From contig JBGSNQ010000131.1 in assembly GCA_041739525.1 (NCBI GenBank), positions 1-64,000 of the forward strand: a stretch of DNA of 64,000 nt, written 5' to 3'. The position numbers and the translations under genes are program-made. The first letter of the stretch is position 1. Every line of letters begins with the position of its first letter. The notes beneath the pieces were generated by a model that saw nothing but the letters and a program-made list of their open reading frames with translations, did no database searches and was not told the DNA's origin. The DNA comes from DATJGR01 sp041739525. Its GTDB lineage: Bacteria; Pseudomonadota; Gammaproteobacteria; Pseudomonadales; Azotimanducaceae. Below, in pieces: positions 25,881-35,375 of this stretch.

Positions 25881-27500
25881 TTAGCCCGCTACCGGACGTA
25901 GCACATCGAGAGGATCGGCGAAGCTCGGATACAGTACCGTGTCGCGCGCATCGGTCCGCAGTTGCGGATGATCGAGCGTGTAGTGCAACCCGCGGCTCTC
26001 TCGTCGTGCGCGCGCAGAGCGAACGATCAGATCGGCCACGTGAATGAGATTGCGCAGTTCGATCAGGTCGCTGCTGACACGATAGTTGCTGTAGTACTCG
26101 TGCACTTCGCGCTTTAGCAGTTCGATGCGATGCATGGCGCGCTCGAGACGCTTGTCGGTACGAACGATACCGACGTAGTCCCACATGAACTGGCGCAGTT
26201 CGTGCCAGTTGTGCGAGATCACTACGTCTTCGTCGGAGTCTTTGACCCGGCTTTCGTCCCAGTCGGGAATCGGTGTAGTCGACGCGGGCACAGGGAGTTG
26301 CGTTCGAATGTGGTCCGCGGCCGCTTTACCGTAGACGAGACATTCGAGCAGCGAATTGCTCGCCAGGCGGTTCGCGCCGTGCAGTCCGGTGAAACTCGCT
26401 TCGCCGATGGCGTAGAGACCGGGAATATCGGCTGCACCGTTCAGATCGACGACGACACCGCCGCACGTGTAGTGAGCGGCCGGCACGACCGGTATCGGTT
26501 CACGCGTGATGTCGATGCCGAGCGAGGCGCACGTAGCGAAAATGTTGGGGAAGTGCTTCTTGATGAGCGCGCTCGGCTTGTGACTGATGTCGAGGTACAC
26601 GCAGTCGGCGCCGAGCCGCTTCATCTCGTGGTCGATTGCGCGCGCGACGACGTCGCGCGGGGCGAGTTCGGCGCGGGCGTCGAACTTCGGCATAAATCGT
26701 TCGCCATCGGGCAGCCGCAATATCCCGCCTTCGCCACGGACCGCCTCCGTGATCAGGAACGACTTCGCGTGCGGGTGGAACAAACAGGTCGGATGGAACT
26801 GATTGAACTCCAGGTTCGCGACGCGACATCCGGCGCGCCATGCCATGGCGATGCCATCGCCGGTCGAGCCATCCGGGTTGCTGGTGTAGAGGTAGACCTT
26901 GCTCGCGCCGCCCGTCGCGAGGATGACGCACGGTGCTTCGAATACCTCGACGTGGTCGGTTTTCTGGTTGTAAACGTAGGCGCCGACGCAGCGATTGTTC
27001 GCGGCACCCAGCTTGGCGGTGGTAATCAGGTCGATGGCCACGTGGTTCGCGAACATGTCGATGTTAGCCGCCGCGCGTGCTTCGCGTATCAGGTTCGATG
27101 AGACGGCGTGCCCGGTGGCGTCGGCGACGTGCAACACGCGACGGAACGAATGGCCCCCTTCCTGGGTCAGATGGAAGTCACCGCCGTCACGATCGAACGC
27201 AACGCCCCAGCGAATGAGTTGAGCAATGGCCTCACGCGCATGACACACCACGTGCCATACGGTCTTCTCACGACACAAACCCGCGCCGGCGTGCAGCGTG
27301 TCCTGCACGTGTTCGTATTCGCTGTCGACGGGGTCGGTGACGGCGGCAATTCCACCTTGCGCCCAGTCGGTGGAACCGGAGTCGAGTTCGTCTTTGGACA
27401 GTACCGCGATCTTCGCGTGAGGAGACAAATGCAACGCCGCAGCAAGCCCTGCAGCACCGCTGCCGATGATCAAAACGTCGTGTCTGTTACGTTCTCCCAC
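25881..27500 (-). CDS. nadB: L-aspartate oxidase
   Basis: NadB oxidises L-aspartate to iminoaspartate with FAD, the first step of de novo NAD synthesis. The FAD motif IGSGAAGLAAAL is at residues 11-22. The active-site region VRGEGGILRLPDGERF is near 265 and HYTCGGVVVDLNG is near 350. The product is 539 residues from GTG 27500. It is divergent from rpoE, as in E. coli. AGTATA at 27527-27532 reads as TATACT on the minus strand and may be its -10 box. Confidence 0.95.
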   Translation of the reverse strand: MGERNRHDVLIIGSGAAGLAAALHLSPHAKIAVLSKDELDSGSTDWAQGGIAAVTDPVDSEYEHVQDTLHAGAGLCREKTVWHVVCHAREAIAQLIRWGVAFDRDGGDFHLTQEGGHSFRRVLHVADATGHAVSSNLIREARAAANIDMFANHVAIDLITTAKLGAANNRCVGAYVYNQKTDHVEVFEAPCVILATGGASKVYLYTSNPDGSTGDGIAMAWRAGCRVANLEFNQFHPTCLFHPHAKSFLITEAVRGEGGILRLPDGERFMPKFDARAELAPRDVVARAIDHEMKRLGADCVYLDISHKPSALIKKHFPNIFATCASLGIDITREPIPVVPAAHYTCGGVVVDLNGAADIPGLYAIGEASFTGLHGANRLASNSLLECLVYGKAAADHIRTQLPVPASTTPIPDWDESRVKDSDEDVVISHNWHELRQFMWDYVGIVRTDKRLERAMHRIELLKREVHEYYSNYRVSSDLIELRNLIHVADLIVRSARARRESRGLHYTLDHPQLRTDARDTVLYPSFADPLDVLRPVAG

Positions 27501-27659
27501 GCACTGCCGCTCGGATCGGGCGGGCTAGTATAAACCACGGTCTGACGGCAGAATATGCGACCCCCGCACTCCCAATCCCCATCGTTGCGTGGTCAGAGCA
27601 TCGCTCGGTTGCCGTTCGACAACAGCAGGAACCGACCGTTTCGTGAGGAACCGTTAGGC

Positions 27660-28238
27660 GTGGCCAAGGATACGGACAAGGAACTCGTTCGACGGGTTCA
27701 GAAAGGAGACCGGCGCGCCTTTGATCTACTGTTCAGCCGCTATCAGCACAAGATCCACGGGCTCGTCAGTCGTTACGTGCGCACGCACGACGAGATCGAC
27801 GACGTCGTCCAGGAAGCGTTCATCAAGGCCTATCGCGCGCTGCCGCGTTTTCGCGGTGAGAGTGCGTTCTATACCTGGCTCTACCGCATCGCGATCAACA
27901 CTGCGAAGAACTATCTCGTAGCGCGCAGTCGACGTCCGCCCGATGTCGATGTCGATGTGACGGACGCGGAACACCTCGACGGCAGCGATTCGCTTCGCGA
28001 CAGCGAAAATCCAGAGAACAGCCTCACGCGCGATGAACTGGAGCAGGCGATCAACTCGGCCATCAGTCGATTGCCCGACGATCTGCGCAGCGCAGTAACA
28101 CTTCGAGAATTCGATGGTCTAAGCTACGAACAAATTGCCGAGATCATGGATTGCCCCGTCGGTACGGTGCGTTCGCGAATATTCAGAGCTCGCGAAGCCA
28201 TCGACGATCGTATACGTCCATTGATTGGTTCTCGTTGA
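27660..28238 (+). CDS. rpoE: RNA polymerase sigma factor RpoE (sigma-E/AlgU)
   Basis: This ECF sigma factor directs the envelope-stress response. Region 2 contains SAFYTWLYRIAINTAKNYL near residues 75-93. Region 4 contains LSYEQIAEIMDCPVGTVRSRIFRAREAI near 156-183. These match E. coli RpoE closely, and GTG 27660 gives 192 residues against 191 there. GAGGAA at 27645-27650 is the likely ribosome-binding site. The open frame extends upstream to 27555, but that extension has no homology-like character. It is followed by its anti-sigma factor gene rseA. Confidence 0.96.
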   Translation: MAKDTDKELVRRVQKGDRRAFDLLFSRYQHKIHGLVSRYVRTHDEIDDVVQEAFIKAYRALPRFRGESAFYTWLYRIAINTAKNYLVARSRRPPDVDVDVTDAEHLDGSDSLRDSENPENSLTRDELEQAINSAISRLPDDLRSAVTLREFDGLSYEQIAEIMDCPVGTVRSRIFRAREAIDDRIRPLIGSR

Positions 28239-28277
28239 GTGATCGGCTCGCGTTGAGGAGGGTGGGTTTCAAGCATC

Positions 28278-28859
28278 ATGTCTGAGCAGCTCAAAGAGTC
28301 ACTGTCGGCCGTCATGGACGGCGAGGCAGACGAATTCGAAATTCGGCGTGTGCTGAACGAAGCGGAAAACGATCCCGACTTGCGCGGTGTTTGGGAACGT
28401 TATCACCTCGTGCGCAGCGTAATGCGCGGCGAAGGTCGCACGCGAAGCGCAGATCGTTTGAGCGCGCGGTTCTGGACCGAGATCGATGCGGTCGACGAAG
28501 CACCCGTCAGCAACACATCAGAGGTATCGGCCGACAAACCGCGTTCGATCTGGACGACGTGGGGACAGCGAGCAGCAGGCGTTGCCGTTGCGGCAGGTGT
28601 CGCGGCCGCCGTGGTCATCGGCTATCGCGGCAATGAATCGTCAACAGCGCCGCCGGCACAGGTTGCTGTAGTAGCGCAGCCTGTACCGGGTAACCTGATC
28701 GCGCAGTTCGACGATGAAATCGGTCGCCAGACGATGCCCCCAGCGCTTGATCTGCAGCGTGCGCACGCTTACATGCTGCACCACGCCCACCACGTTGCAC
28801 TGAACAATCGAAGTGTCGTGCCATTCGTCAAGGTTGCCGCGTTCGAATCGACGAAATGA
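28278..28859 (+). CDS. rseA: Anti-sigma-E factor RseA (MucA)
   Basis: RseA is a single-pass inner-membrane protein that sequesters sigma-E until cleaved in the DegS/RseP cascade. The N-terminal cytoplasmic domain (LKESLSAVMDGEADEFEIRR, residues 4-23, then WERYHLVRSVMRGE) is typical. One hydrophobic segment (about residues 96-115, AAGVAVAAGVAAAVVIGY) is the membrane anchor, and a periplasmic tail follows. The stop overlaps the rseB start (ATGA). RseP, the protease of this cascade, is encoded at 62482 in the same window. Confidence 0.92.
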   Translation: MSEQLKESLSAVMDGEADEFEIRRVLNEAENDPDLRGVWERYHLVRSVMRGEGRTRSADRLSARFWTEIDAVDEAPVSNTSEVSADKPRSIWTTWGQRAAGVAVAAGVAAAVVIGYRGNESSTAPPAQVAVVAQPVPGNLIAQFDDEIGRQTMPPALDLQRAHAYMLHHAHHVALNNRSVVPFVKVAAFESTK

Positions 28860-29857
28860 GATTCGTGTCCCTTCCGTTTTTTTTCCTGTCACTCGTCATG
28901 GGAGTGTTGCTTGCGGTTCCCGCGGCGGCTGAAGAGCGCACGCCCGCGCAGTGGCTCGACCTGATGAACCGCGGCTTTCTCGAATCGAGCTACGACGGCA
29001 TCTTCAGCTACTTCAGCGGCGACGATCTTTCGACATTGCGCGTCGTGCATACCGTAACCAAAGGCGTTCAGCGTGAACGCCTCGTGCATCTGAACGGGGC
29101 GCCGCGCGAAATCGTGCGCACCGGCGACGAAGTCGAGTGCATCCTGCGACCCGGGGACGAAATTCTCGCGCTCGAAAGCAGCATTCCTTCGGGACCGTTC
29201 GCGCGCGCCTTCTCGCGCGCGTTCGAAGGTGTCTCTGACAACTACACGCTGTCGCTGCACGGCACCGATCGGGTGGCCAATCGCGATGCGATTCGCCTGG
29301 CGGTGGTGCCACGCGACACCCAACGCTACGGCTTCCGTTTGTGGCTCGATCAGGAAACGGGCTTGCTGTTGCGGTCGGAACTGGTCGACATGAAAGGCAC
29401 GAAGCTCGAGATCTTTCAGTTCGCCACATTGAAAGTCGGCGGGCCGATCACCGAGCAGGACCTCGCGCCGGAGTCGGGTGCGGGTGCGCTTACGAGCCAT
29501 CTGTCGCTAGACGCTGCAACGCCGACCGAATCGCGGAAGGCAAACTGGCATGCGGAGTGGGTTCCTGACGGTTTTACGATGGCATCGTGGGACATTCGGC
29601 GCACCCCCAGTTCGCTGAAACCCGTGGATACGTTGATGTACTCCGACGGTCTCGCGGCATTCTCGGTGTTCATCGAAGACATGCCGGAGTCGGGCGCAAA
29701 CGCACTGATCTCGCGCAGCGGGGCAACCGTTGCGGTTTCCGAGGTGGTGGCCGGTGGTCCGCAGGACGCGGTAAATCACCTGGTGACCGTCGTCGGGGAG
29801 ATCCCGACCGATACCGCACAACGCATCGCGCAGTCGATCCGATACGTTGCCCAATGA
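28856..29857 (+). CDS. rseB: Sigma-E regulatory protein RseB (MucB)
   Basis: RseB is a periplasmic lipid/LPS-sensing protein that protects RseA from cleavage. A signal peptide is visible (hydrophobic FFFLSLVMGVLLAVPAAA, residues 6-23). It is followed by the LolA-like N-terminal domain (PAQWLDLMNRGFLESSYDGIF) and a C-terminal RseA-binding domain (about 220-333). ATG 28856 overlaps the rseA stop. An rseC/mucC gene, which often follows, is absent. Confidence 0.92.
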   Translation: MRFVSLPFFFLSLVMGVLLAVPAAAEERTPAQWLDLMNRGFLESSYDGIFSYFSGDDLSTLRVVHTVTKGVQRERLVHLNGAPREIVRTGDEVECILRPGDEILALESSIPSGPFARAFSRAFEGVSDNYTLSLHGTDRVANRDAIRLAVVPRDTQRYGFRLWLDQETGLLLRSELVDMKGTKLEIFQFATLKVGGPITEQDLAPESGAGALTSHLSLDAATPTESRKANWHAEWVPDGFTMASWDIRRTPSSLKPVDTLMYSDGLAAFSVFIEDMPESGANALISRSGATVAVSEVVAGGPQDAVNHLVTVVGEIPTDTAQRIAQSIRYVAQ

Positions 29858-30070
29858 CGCACGCTACGGCGCGCGGCTCGACCTACCGCCGCAACGGATC
29901 GCAAGTTGGGTTGCCGGTGCCGACGCGCCATACTGCGCGCCGCGCTTTGCGGGCACGCGGTTCCACAAGACGGCTATGCTGATCACGGGGCGACGTCGTT
30001 GAACCAAGCGGTTCCGCTGCGGTCCGATGCGCGGTCCGGTCTCTTCACCCATGGGAAAATCGAGAATTTC
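29858..30070. other. Gap between rseB and degP
   Basis: These 213 bases sit where rseC/mucC often lies but are too short for it (about 450 bases expected). A 43-codon frame starts with an ATG overlapping the rseB stop (29854-29982), but it is Arg/Thr-rich and resembles no known protein. TTGGGT at 29906-29911 and CATACT at 29929-29934 (17-base spacing) form a weak candidate promoter for degP. No sigma-E-type GGAAC box is seen. Confidence 0.4.
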
Positions 30071-31519
30071 ATGAATACCGTTCTTCTGGCGCGACGCCTC
30101 AACGCTCTGCTGGGTGCTGCGGCACTGGCGTGGGCCTTGTTGGGTGGCACCACGGCGGCAGCGAAGGAACTGCCGGACTTCACCGGGCTGGTGGAGAAAT
30201 ATTCACCGGCGGTCGTCAATGTCAGTACTACTCAGAAGCGCGACCGGCTCGGCGACGGAAGCGGCGGCAATCCCGACATGGACGAATTCTTCCGGCGCTT
30301 CTTCGGCCCCGAGGGGCGCGGTCCGCAGGGGCCGGATGGCGGCGGCGGGGCGCCGTTCGGTCAGCGTCGATCGCTGGGTTCGGGCTTCATCATTTCGGCG
30401 GAAGGCTACGTCCTCACCAACAATCACGTCGTCGAAGACGCGGACGAGATCGTCGTACGTATGAACGATCGGCGCGAACTCGTTGCCACGCTGGTCGGTT
30501 CCGATCCGCGCTCGGACCTCGCACTATTGAAGGTGAACGCGGCCAATCTTCCAGTGGTCAAGCTCGGGCATTCGAACGGGTTGAAAGCCGGTCAGTGGGT
30601 GCTGGCGATCGGCTCGCCGTTCGGGTTCGACTATTCGGTAACCGCGGGAATCATCAGCGCGATCGGTCGCAGCCTTCCGACCGAGAACAACGAGAACTAT
30701 GTGCCTTTCATTCAGACCGACGTCGCCATCAACCCGGGCAACTCCGGGGGACCCTTGTTCAACCTCGACGGCGAAGTGATCGGGATCAACTCGCAGATCT
30801 ACACGCGATCGGGCGGCTTCATGGGTGTTTCGTTCGCGATTCCCGTGGATGTCGCGCTCGACGTGGTGGATCAGTTGAAAGCGCATGGCAAGGTGTCGCG
30901 CGGCTGGCTGGGCGTTGTCATTCAGGAGGTCAATCGCGATCTGGCGGAGAGCTTCGGCCTCGACAAACCCTCGGGCGCGCTTGTCGCACGCGTGATCGAG
31001 AACGGTCCTGCGGCCAAAGCCGGCTTGCACGAAGGCGACATCATTCTCGAGTTCAACAGCCAGCGCGTCGATCTGTCTTCGGATCTGCCGCACTTCGTTG
31101 GTCGCGCGCATCCGGGCAGCGAAGCACAGCTGGTCATCGTGCGCGCGGGTAAACGCGAAACGCTCAACATCGTCGTTGGCGAACTCGCCGCGCTGGACGA
31201 AGGTCAGGTCGCTTCCGCCGGGCCGGGTGCGACGCCGGTGCCGTCGAGAATCGGCGTCGTGGTGGAAGCGTTGACCGATCCGATCCAGCAGCGCGCTGGT
31301 GTCGATCATGGCGTGCGTGTCGTCGAAGCGAGCGGCCCGGCGGCGGAAGCCGGCATCCGGGAAGGCGATATCGTGACGCGCCTCAACAATCAGGAGATCG
31401 ACTCACCCGAGACGTTTTCGAAGGTAGTCGATTCGCTGACACCAGGACGCTCCGTACCGGTGCTGATCGTGCGCGGTACCGCGCCGACGTTCCTGGCGCT
31501 GCGCGTCCCTTCCGAATGA
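30071..31519 (+). CDS. Periplasmic serine protease/chaperone of the DegP/HtrA (MucD) family
   Basis: This 482-residue Do-family protease degrades or refolds damaged envelope proteins. A signal peptide (hydrophobic ALLGAAALAWALLGG, ending near residue 35) precedes the trypsin-like domain. The catalytic triad is visible: His119 in NNHVVED, Asp149 in RSDLALL and Ser225 in NPGNSGGP. Two PDZ domains follow (about 275-370 and 385-475). ATG 30071 was chosen over upstream in-frame starts because it begins the signal peptide. Its place after rpoE-rseA-rseB matches mucD. Confidence 0.93.
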   Translation: MNTVLLARRLNALLGAAALAWALLGGTTAAAKELPDFTGLVEKYSPAVVNVSTTQKRDRLGDGSGGNPDMDEFFRRFFGPEGRGPQGPDGGGGAPFGQRRSLGSGFIISAEGYVLTNNHVVEDADEIVVRMNDRRELVATLVGSDPRSDLALLKVNAANLPVVKLGHSNGLKAGQWVLAIGSPFGFDYSVTAGIISAIGRSLPTENNENYVPFIQTDVAINPGNSGGPLFNLDGEVIGINSQIYTRSGGFMGVSFAIPVDVALDVVDQLKAHGKVSRGWLGVVIQEVNRDLAESFGLDKPSGALVARVIENGPAAKAGLHEGDIILEFNSQRVDLSSDLPHFVGRAHPGSEAQLVIVRAGKRETLNIVVGELAALDEGQVASAGPGATPVPSRIGVVVEALTDPIQQRAGVDHGVRVVEASGPAAEAGIREGDIVTRLNNQEIDSPETFSKVVDSLTPGRSVPVLIVRGTAPTFLALRVPSE

Positions 31520-31642
31520 TAGGAAATGGAATGATCTGAATTTGCCGCGGCGCCGCATCTCCTTCGGGGTGCGGCGCATGGCAACGGTTTGCGCAGATGA
31601 GATACACTCCGCGCCGCCGCAAATACCCCGCAGCTCATTTAC

Positions 31643-33442
31643 GTGTCGTCCATCGAGCACATTCGCAACTTTTCCATCATCGCCCACATCGACCACGGAA
31701 AATCGACCCTCGCCGATCGGTTGATTCAGTTGTGTGGTGGACTGACCGAGCGCGAGATGGCGGAGCAGGTGCTCGACTCGATGGACATCGAGCGCGAGCG
31801 CGGCATTACGATCAAGGCGCAGAGCGTGACGCTCTACTACGACGCGCTCGACGGCCGCCGCTATCAGCTCAATTTCATTGATACGCCCGGCCACGTCGAC
31901 TTCAGTTACGAGGTGTCGCGTTCGCTCGCCGCATGTGAGGGCGCATTGCTTGTGGTCGATGCCGCGCAGGGTGTCGAGGCGCAATCGGTGGCCAACTGCT
32001 ACACCGCAATCAACCAGGGTCTCGAAGTGATCCCGGTGCTGAACAAAATGGATCTGCCGCAGGCAGAGCCCGAGAAGGTGGCGACGGAAATCGAAGAGAT
32101 CATCGGGCTCGACGCGAGCCAGGCGCTACGCGTCAGCGCGAAGACCGGCGCCGGCATTCCGGAATTGCTGGAGCAGCTCGTCGCGAAGGTGCCGCCGCCG
32201 CAAGGCGATCCCGATCGTCCGTTGCAGGCACTCATCATCGACTCGTGGTTCGACAACTATCTCGGCGTAGTCTCGCTGGTGCGCGTCGTGCACGGTCGGA
32301 TATCGAAAGGCGACCGCATCGTCGTCAAGTCGGTCGGCCGTACGCAACTGGTCGACGGCGTAGGGTGCTTCAGCCCGAAGCGGACCGAACGCGAATCGCT
32401 CGGTGCCGGCGAAGTCGGTTTCGTGGTGGCGGGGATCAAAGAGATCCGCGGTGCGCCGGTGGGCGACACGATCGTCTCGTTGGCGCATCCCGATACCCCG
32501 CAGCTACCCGGCTTCGCGAAAGCCAAGCCGCAGGTGTATGCCGGGTTGTTTCCCGTCAACGGCGAGGACTTCGAGGACTTCCGCGATGCACTCAGCAAGC
32601 TGACGCTGAACGACGCATCGTTGTTCTACGAGCCGGAGAGCTCCGACGCGCTCGGGTTCGGATTCCGGTGCGGCTTTCTCGGCATGCTGCACATGGAAAT
32701 CGTGCAGGAGCGCCTCGAACGCGAATACAACCTCGACCTGATCAGTTCGGCGCCGACGGTTGTGTACGAAGTGCTGACGCGCAGCAACGAGGTTCTGTCG
32801 GTAGACAATCCGTCGCGACTGCCGGATGCGGGCCGCATTGCCGAAATGCGCGAACCCATCGTGTCGGCGAACATCCTCGTTCCGCAGGAATACCTGGGCA
32901 ACGTGATCGGTCTGTGTACCGAACGACGCGGCATACAGAAGTCTCTGCAGTTCTCGGCGAACCAGGTGTCGGTGCACTACGAAATGCCGATGAGCGAAGT
33001 GGTGATGGATTTCTTCGATCGCCTGAAATCGGTCAGTCGCGGTTTCGCCTCGCTCGACTACAACTTCGAACGATTCGAAGCCGCCGATCTCGTGCGGCTC
33101 GATATTCTGATCAACGGCGATCGGGTGGATGCGCTTGCGATGATCGTGCACCGTGCGCACGCCCAACAACGCGGTCGTCAGTTGACCGAGAAGATGAAGG
33201 AGCTGATTCCGCGGCAGATGTACGACGTCGCGATTCAAGCTGCGATCGGCGGCCAGATCATCGCGCGTACCACCGTGAAGGCGTTGCGCAAGAACGTCAC
33301 CGCCAAGTGCTACGGCGGCGACGTCACGCGTAAGAAGAAACTGCTCGAGAAACAGAAGGCCGGTAAGAAACGTATGAAGCAGCTCGGGCGAGTGGAGATT
33401 CCCCAGGACGCATTTTTGGCAGCGTTGCGGGTCGATCGCTGA
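31643..33442 (+). CDS. lepA: Elongation factor 4 (LepA)
   Basis: LepA is a translational GTPase that back-translocates or otherwise rescues stalled ribosomes and affects initiation. The 599-residue product has the G1 motif AHIDHGKSTL near residue 15, DTPGHVDF near 78 and NKMD near 132. The LepA-specific C-terminal domain (QLGRVEIPQDAFLA) is at the end. GTG 31643 starts the family-typical SSIEHIRNFSIIAHID. A hairpin (GCGCCGCA/TGCGGCGC) lies between degP and this gene, followed by TACACT at 31603-31608 as a possible -10 box. The stop overlaps the lepB start by one base. Confidence 0.96.
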   Translation: MSSIEHIRNFSIIAHIDHGKSTLADRLIQLCGGLTEREMAEQVLDSMDIERERGITIKAQSVTLYYDALDGRRYQLNFIDTPGHVDFSYEVSRSLAACEGALLVVDAAQGVEAQSVANCYTAINQGLEVIPVLNKMDLPQAEPEKVATEIEEIIGLDASQALRVSAKTGAGIPELLEQLVAKVPPPQGDPDRPLQALIIDSWFDNYLGVVSLVRVVHGRISKGDRIVVKSVGRTQLVDGVGCFSPKRTERESLGAGEVGFVVAGIKEIRGAPVGDTIVSLAHPDTPQLPGFAKAKPQVYAGLFPVNGEDFEDFRDALSKLTLNDASLFYEPESSDALGFGFRCGFLGMLHMEIVQERLEREYNLDLISSAPTVVYEVLTRSNEVLSVDNPSRLPDAGRIAEMREPIVSANILVPQEYLGNVIGLCTERRGIQKSLQFSANQVSVHYEMPMSEVVMDFFDRLKSVSRGFASLDYNFERFEAADLVRLDILINGDRVDALAMIVHRAHAQQRGRQLTEKMKELIPRQMYDVAIQAAIGGQIIARTTVKALRKNVTAKCYGGDVTRKKKLLEKQKAGKKRMKQLGRVEIPQDAFLAALRVDR

Positions 33443-34254
33443 TGGATCTCGATTTCCCACTGATCCTGAGCTGGGCCGTCATCATCAGCGGCGTCATCTG
33501 GCTCGTTGACGTAGTGGCGCTCAAGCCGCGCCGTGTTCGCGCCGCGGAGGCGTATCGCGCCGCCGCCGGCAAGAGTCAGAGCGAGGACGCCGCCGATCAG
33601 ATTCTGAAAGAACCGTTGCTGATCGAATACGCGCGATCGTTCTTCCCGGTGCTGCTGCTCGTACTGGTGCTGCGCAGTTTCCTGTTCGAGCCATATCAGA
33701 TTCCGTCGGAGTCGATGGTACCGACGCTCGAAGTCGGCGACTTCATCCTGGTGAACAAATACGCATACGGCATTCGGTTACCCGTGCTCGGTACCAAGCT
33801 GTTCGACGTAGGCGAGCCGCAGCATGGCGACGTGATGGTGTTCGTTCCGCCGCACGAACCGCGCTACTTCATCAAACGGGTCATCGGTGTGCCGGGCGAT
33901 CACGTGCGATATCAGGACAAGGTGCTATACATCAATGGCGAGCGCGTGCCGCAGGAATTCATCGATCAGGTGATGGTCGATGGTCGGCCGTACATCCAGA
34001 TCTACGATGAGGAGCTCGGCACTCATACCCACCGGATCTACAGGTATCCTGGTAGAGCCGAGCGACCGCAGGAATGGACGGTGCCGGATGGACACTACTT
34101 CATGATGGGCGACAATCGTGATCGCAGTGACGATAGTCGTCGTTGGGGATTCGCCGCGGATGCCAAAGTCGTCGGCAAAGCGGTAGCCGTGTGGATGCAC
34201 AAGGAACCGGGTCTGCACTGGCCGACGTTCGCGCGCAACGGTTGGATCAACTAG
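33442..34254 (+). CDS. lepB: Signal peptidase I
   Basis: LepB cleaves Sec and Tat signal peptides at the outer face of the inner membrane. Two hydrophobic segments (residues 4-25 and about 65-82) anchor it. The catalytic Ser91 is in PSESMVPT and the general-base Lys145 in IKRVIGVPGD; MGDNRDRSDDSR near 221 is box E. The product is 270 residues. It is translationally coupled to lepA, the conserved order. Confidence 0.96.
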   Translation: MDLDFPLILSWAVIISGVIWLVDVVALKPRRVRAAEAYRAAAGKSQSEDAADQILKEPLLIEYARSFFPVLLLVLVLRSFLFEPYQIPSESMVPTLEVGDFILVNKYAYGIRLPVLGTKLFDVGEPQHGDVMVFVPPHEPRYFIKRVIGVPGDHVRYQDKVLYINGERVPQEFIDQVMVDGRPYIQIYDEELGTHTHRIYRYPGRAERPQEWTVPDGHYFMMGDNRDRSDDSRRWGFAADAKVVGKAVAVWMHKEPGLHWPTFARNGWIN

Positions 34255-34281
34255 TGTCACGACACTGAGCGGAGGTTCGAG

Positions 34282-34644
34282 ATGAAGTCGAAACAAGGCG
34301 GCGCATCGTTCCTGAGTTGGATCGTCATCGCAGCAATGGTCAGCGCCATCGGCCTGATCGGGGCGCGTATTGTGCCCGCGTACGTCGACTATCGAACGAT
34401 CACCACGCTGATCGAAGCATTGCCCGCGGACAAAGTGCACGTGATGTCGAAGGGAGAGATTTACGACGCCCTCAGCAAGAGATTCCTGATCAACAACATC
34501 CGCGACCTCGACGTCACCAAAGTCGTAGCCATCGAGCGCAAGCGCGACGGGACCGCGCTGGTGCTCAACTACGAGGTACGCCAACCGTTGCTCTACAACA
34601 TCTCCATCGTCGTGTCGTTCAATAGGCGCTTCGACTTCCAGTGA
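34282..34644 (+). CDS. DUF4845 domain-containing protein
   Basis: This small protein (120 residues) has one N-terminal hydrophobic segment (FLSWIVIAAMVSAIGLIG, about residues 10-27) and a short predicted extracytoplasmic domain. Conserved proteins of this family lie between lepB and rnc in many gammaproteobacteria, and the fit here is exact. A GGAGG ribosome-binding site precedes ATG 34282. No biochemical function is known to me. Confidence 0.85.
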   Translation: MKSKQGGASFLSWIVIAAMVSAIGLIGARIVPAYVDYRTITTLIEALPADKVHVMSKGEIYDALSKRFLINNIRDLDVTKVVAIERKRDGTALVLNYEVRQPLLYNISIVVSFNRRFDFQ

Positions 34645-34697
34645 TCGCCCCGACGACTCATGCTGCTTAGAATCGCGCTCCCCTTTTGGTCGCTACG

Positions 34698-35375
34698 GTG
34701 GACTCGCCCGAACTCCTCGAACGCCGCCTCGGACATCGTTTCGCAGACCAGAATCTGCTGAGCCTCGCGCTGACGCACCGCAGCGCAGGCGATGCAAACA
34801 ACGAACGACTCGAGTATCTCGGCGACGCAGCGCTCGGCTTCGTGATCGCAGAGTGGCTATGGCAGACGTTCCCTGACGCGAACGAGCATTCGTTGACGCT
34901 GATGCGCGCGAGCCTTGTGAAGAAGCCGTCACTTGCGAATATCGCGCGCGAAATCGAGCTTGGTGAACATCTTCGCCTCGGGGTTGGCGAGCGCAAGAGC
35001 GGTGGTCACCATCGCGAGTCGATACTGGCCGATACCCTTGAAGCGCTGATTGGCGCGGTGCTGGTGGATGCCGGATACGACGCCGCGCGTGGCGTGATCA
35101 GGACGTTGTTCGAGCGTCACGTAGAAAAGGTCGACGCGCGGATGGCGCGCGACGCCAAAACGCAACTTCAGGAGCGCGTGCAGGGGCGTCGCCTGCCGCC
35201 GCCGGAGTATCGGGTGTTGTCGCGATCGGGCGACGAACATCTGCCGGAATTCGTCGTCGAATGTCGTATCGCGGGCCTCGGTGTTCTGACACTGGGACGC
35301 GGCGGGAACCGACGAGAGGCGGAACAAGTCGCGGCGCGGGCCGCGCTCGACCAACTGGAACGATCCAATGACTGA
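34698..35375 (+). CDS. rnc: Ribonuclease III
   Basis: RNase III cleaves double-stranded RNA, including the rRNA precursor. The signature ERLEYLGDAALGF is near residue 37, and the second set of catalytic acidic residues is in DTLEALIGAVLVDAG. A dsRNA-binding domain occupies about 150-226. GTG 34698 gives 225 residues, close to E. coli (226). TTG 34686 in the same frame would add four residues, and neither has a clear ribosome-binding site. TAGAAT at 34668-34673 may be a -10 box. The stop overlaps era by 8 bases. Confidence 0.94.
   Translation: MDSPELLERRLGHRFADQNLLSLALTHRSAGDANNERLEYLGDAALGFVIAEWLWQTFPDANEHSLTLMRASLVKKPSLANIAREIELGEHLRLGVGERKSGGHHRESILADTLEALIGAVLVDAGYDAARGVIRTLFERHVEKVDARMARDAKTQLQERVQGRRLPPPEYRVLSRSGDEHLPEFVVECRIAGLGVLTLGRGGNRREAEQVAARAALDQLERSND

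Noticed and set aside
27628..27658. Sigma-E autoregulated promoter (GGAACC) just upstream of rpoE
   Set aside because: The only -10-like sequence lies about 19 bases away and overlaps the start codon region, so spacing and position do not fit.
29854..29982. 43-codon frame coupled to the rseB stop as a gene
   Set aside because: Arg/Thr-rich composition, no recognisable domain and no support beyond the ATGA overlap, which is common by chance after a TGA stop. Kept only as a finding.
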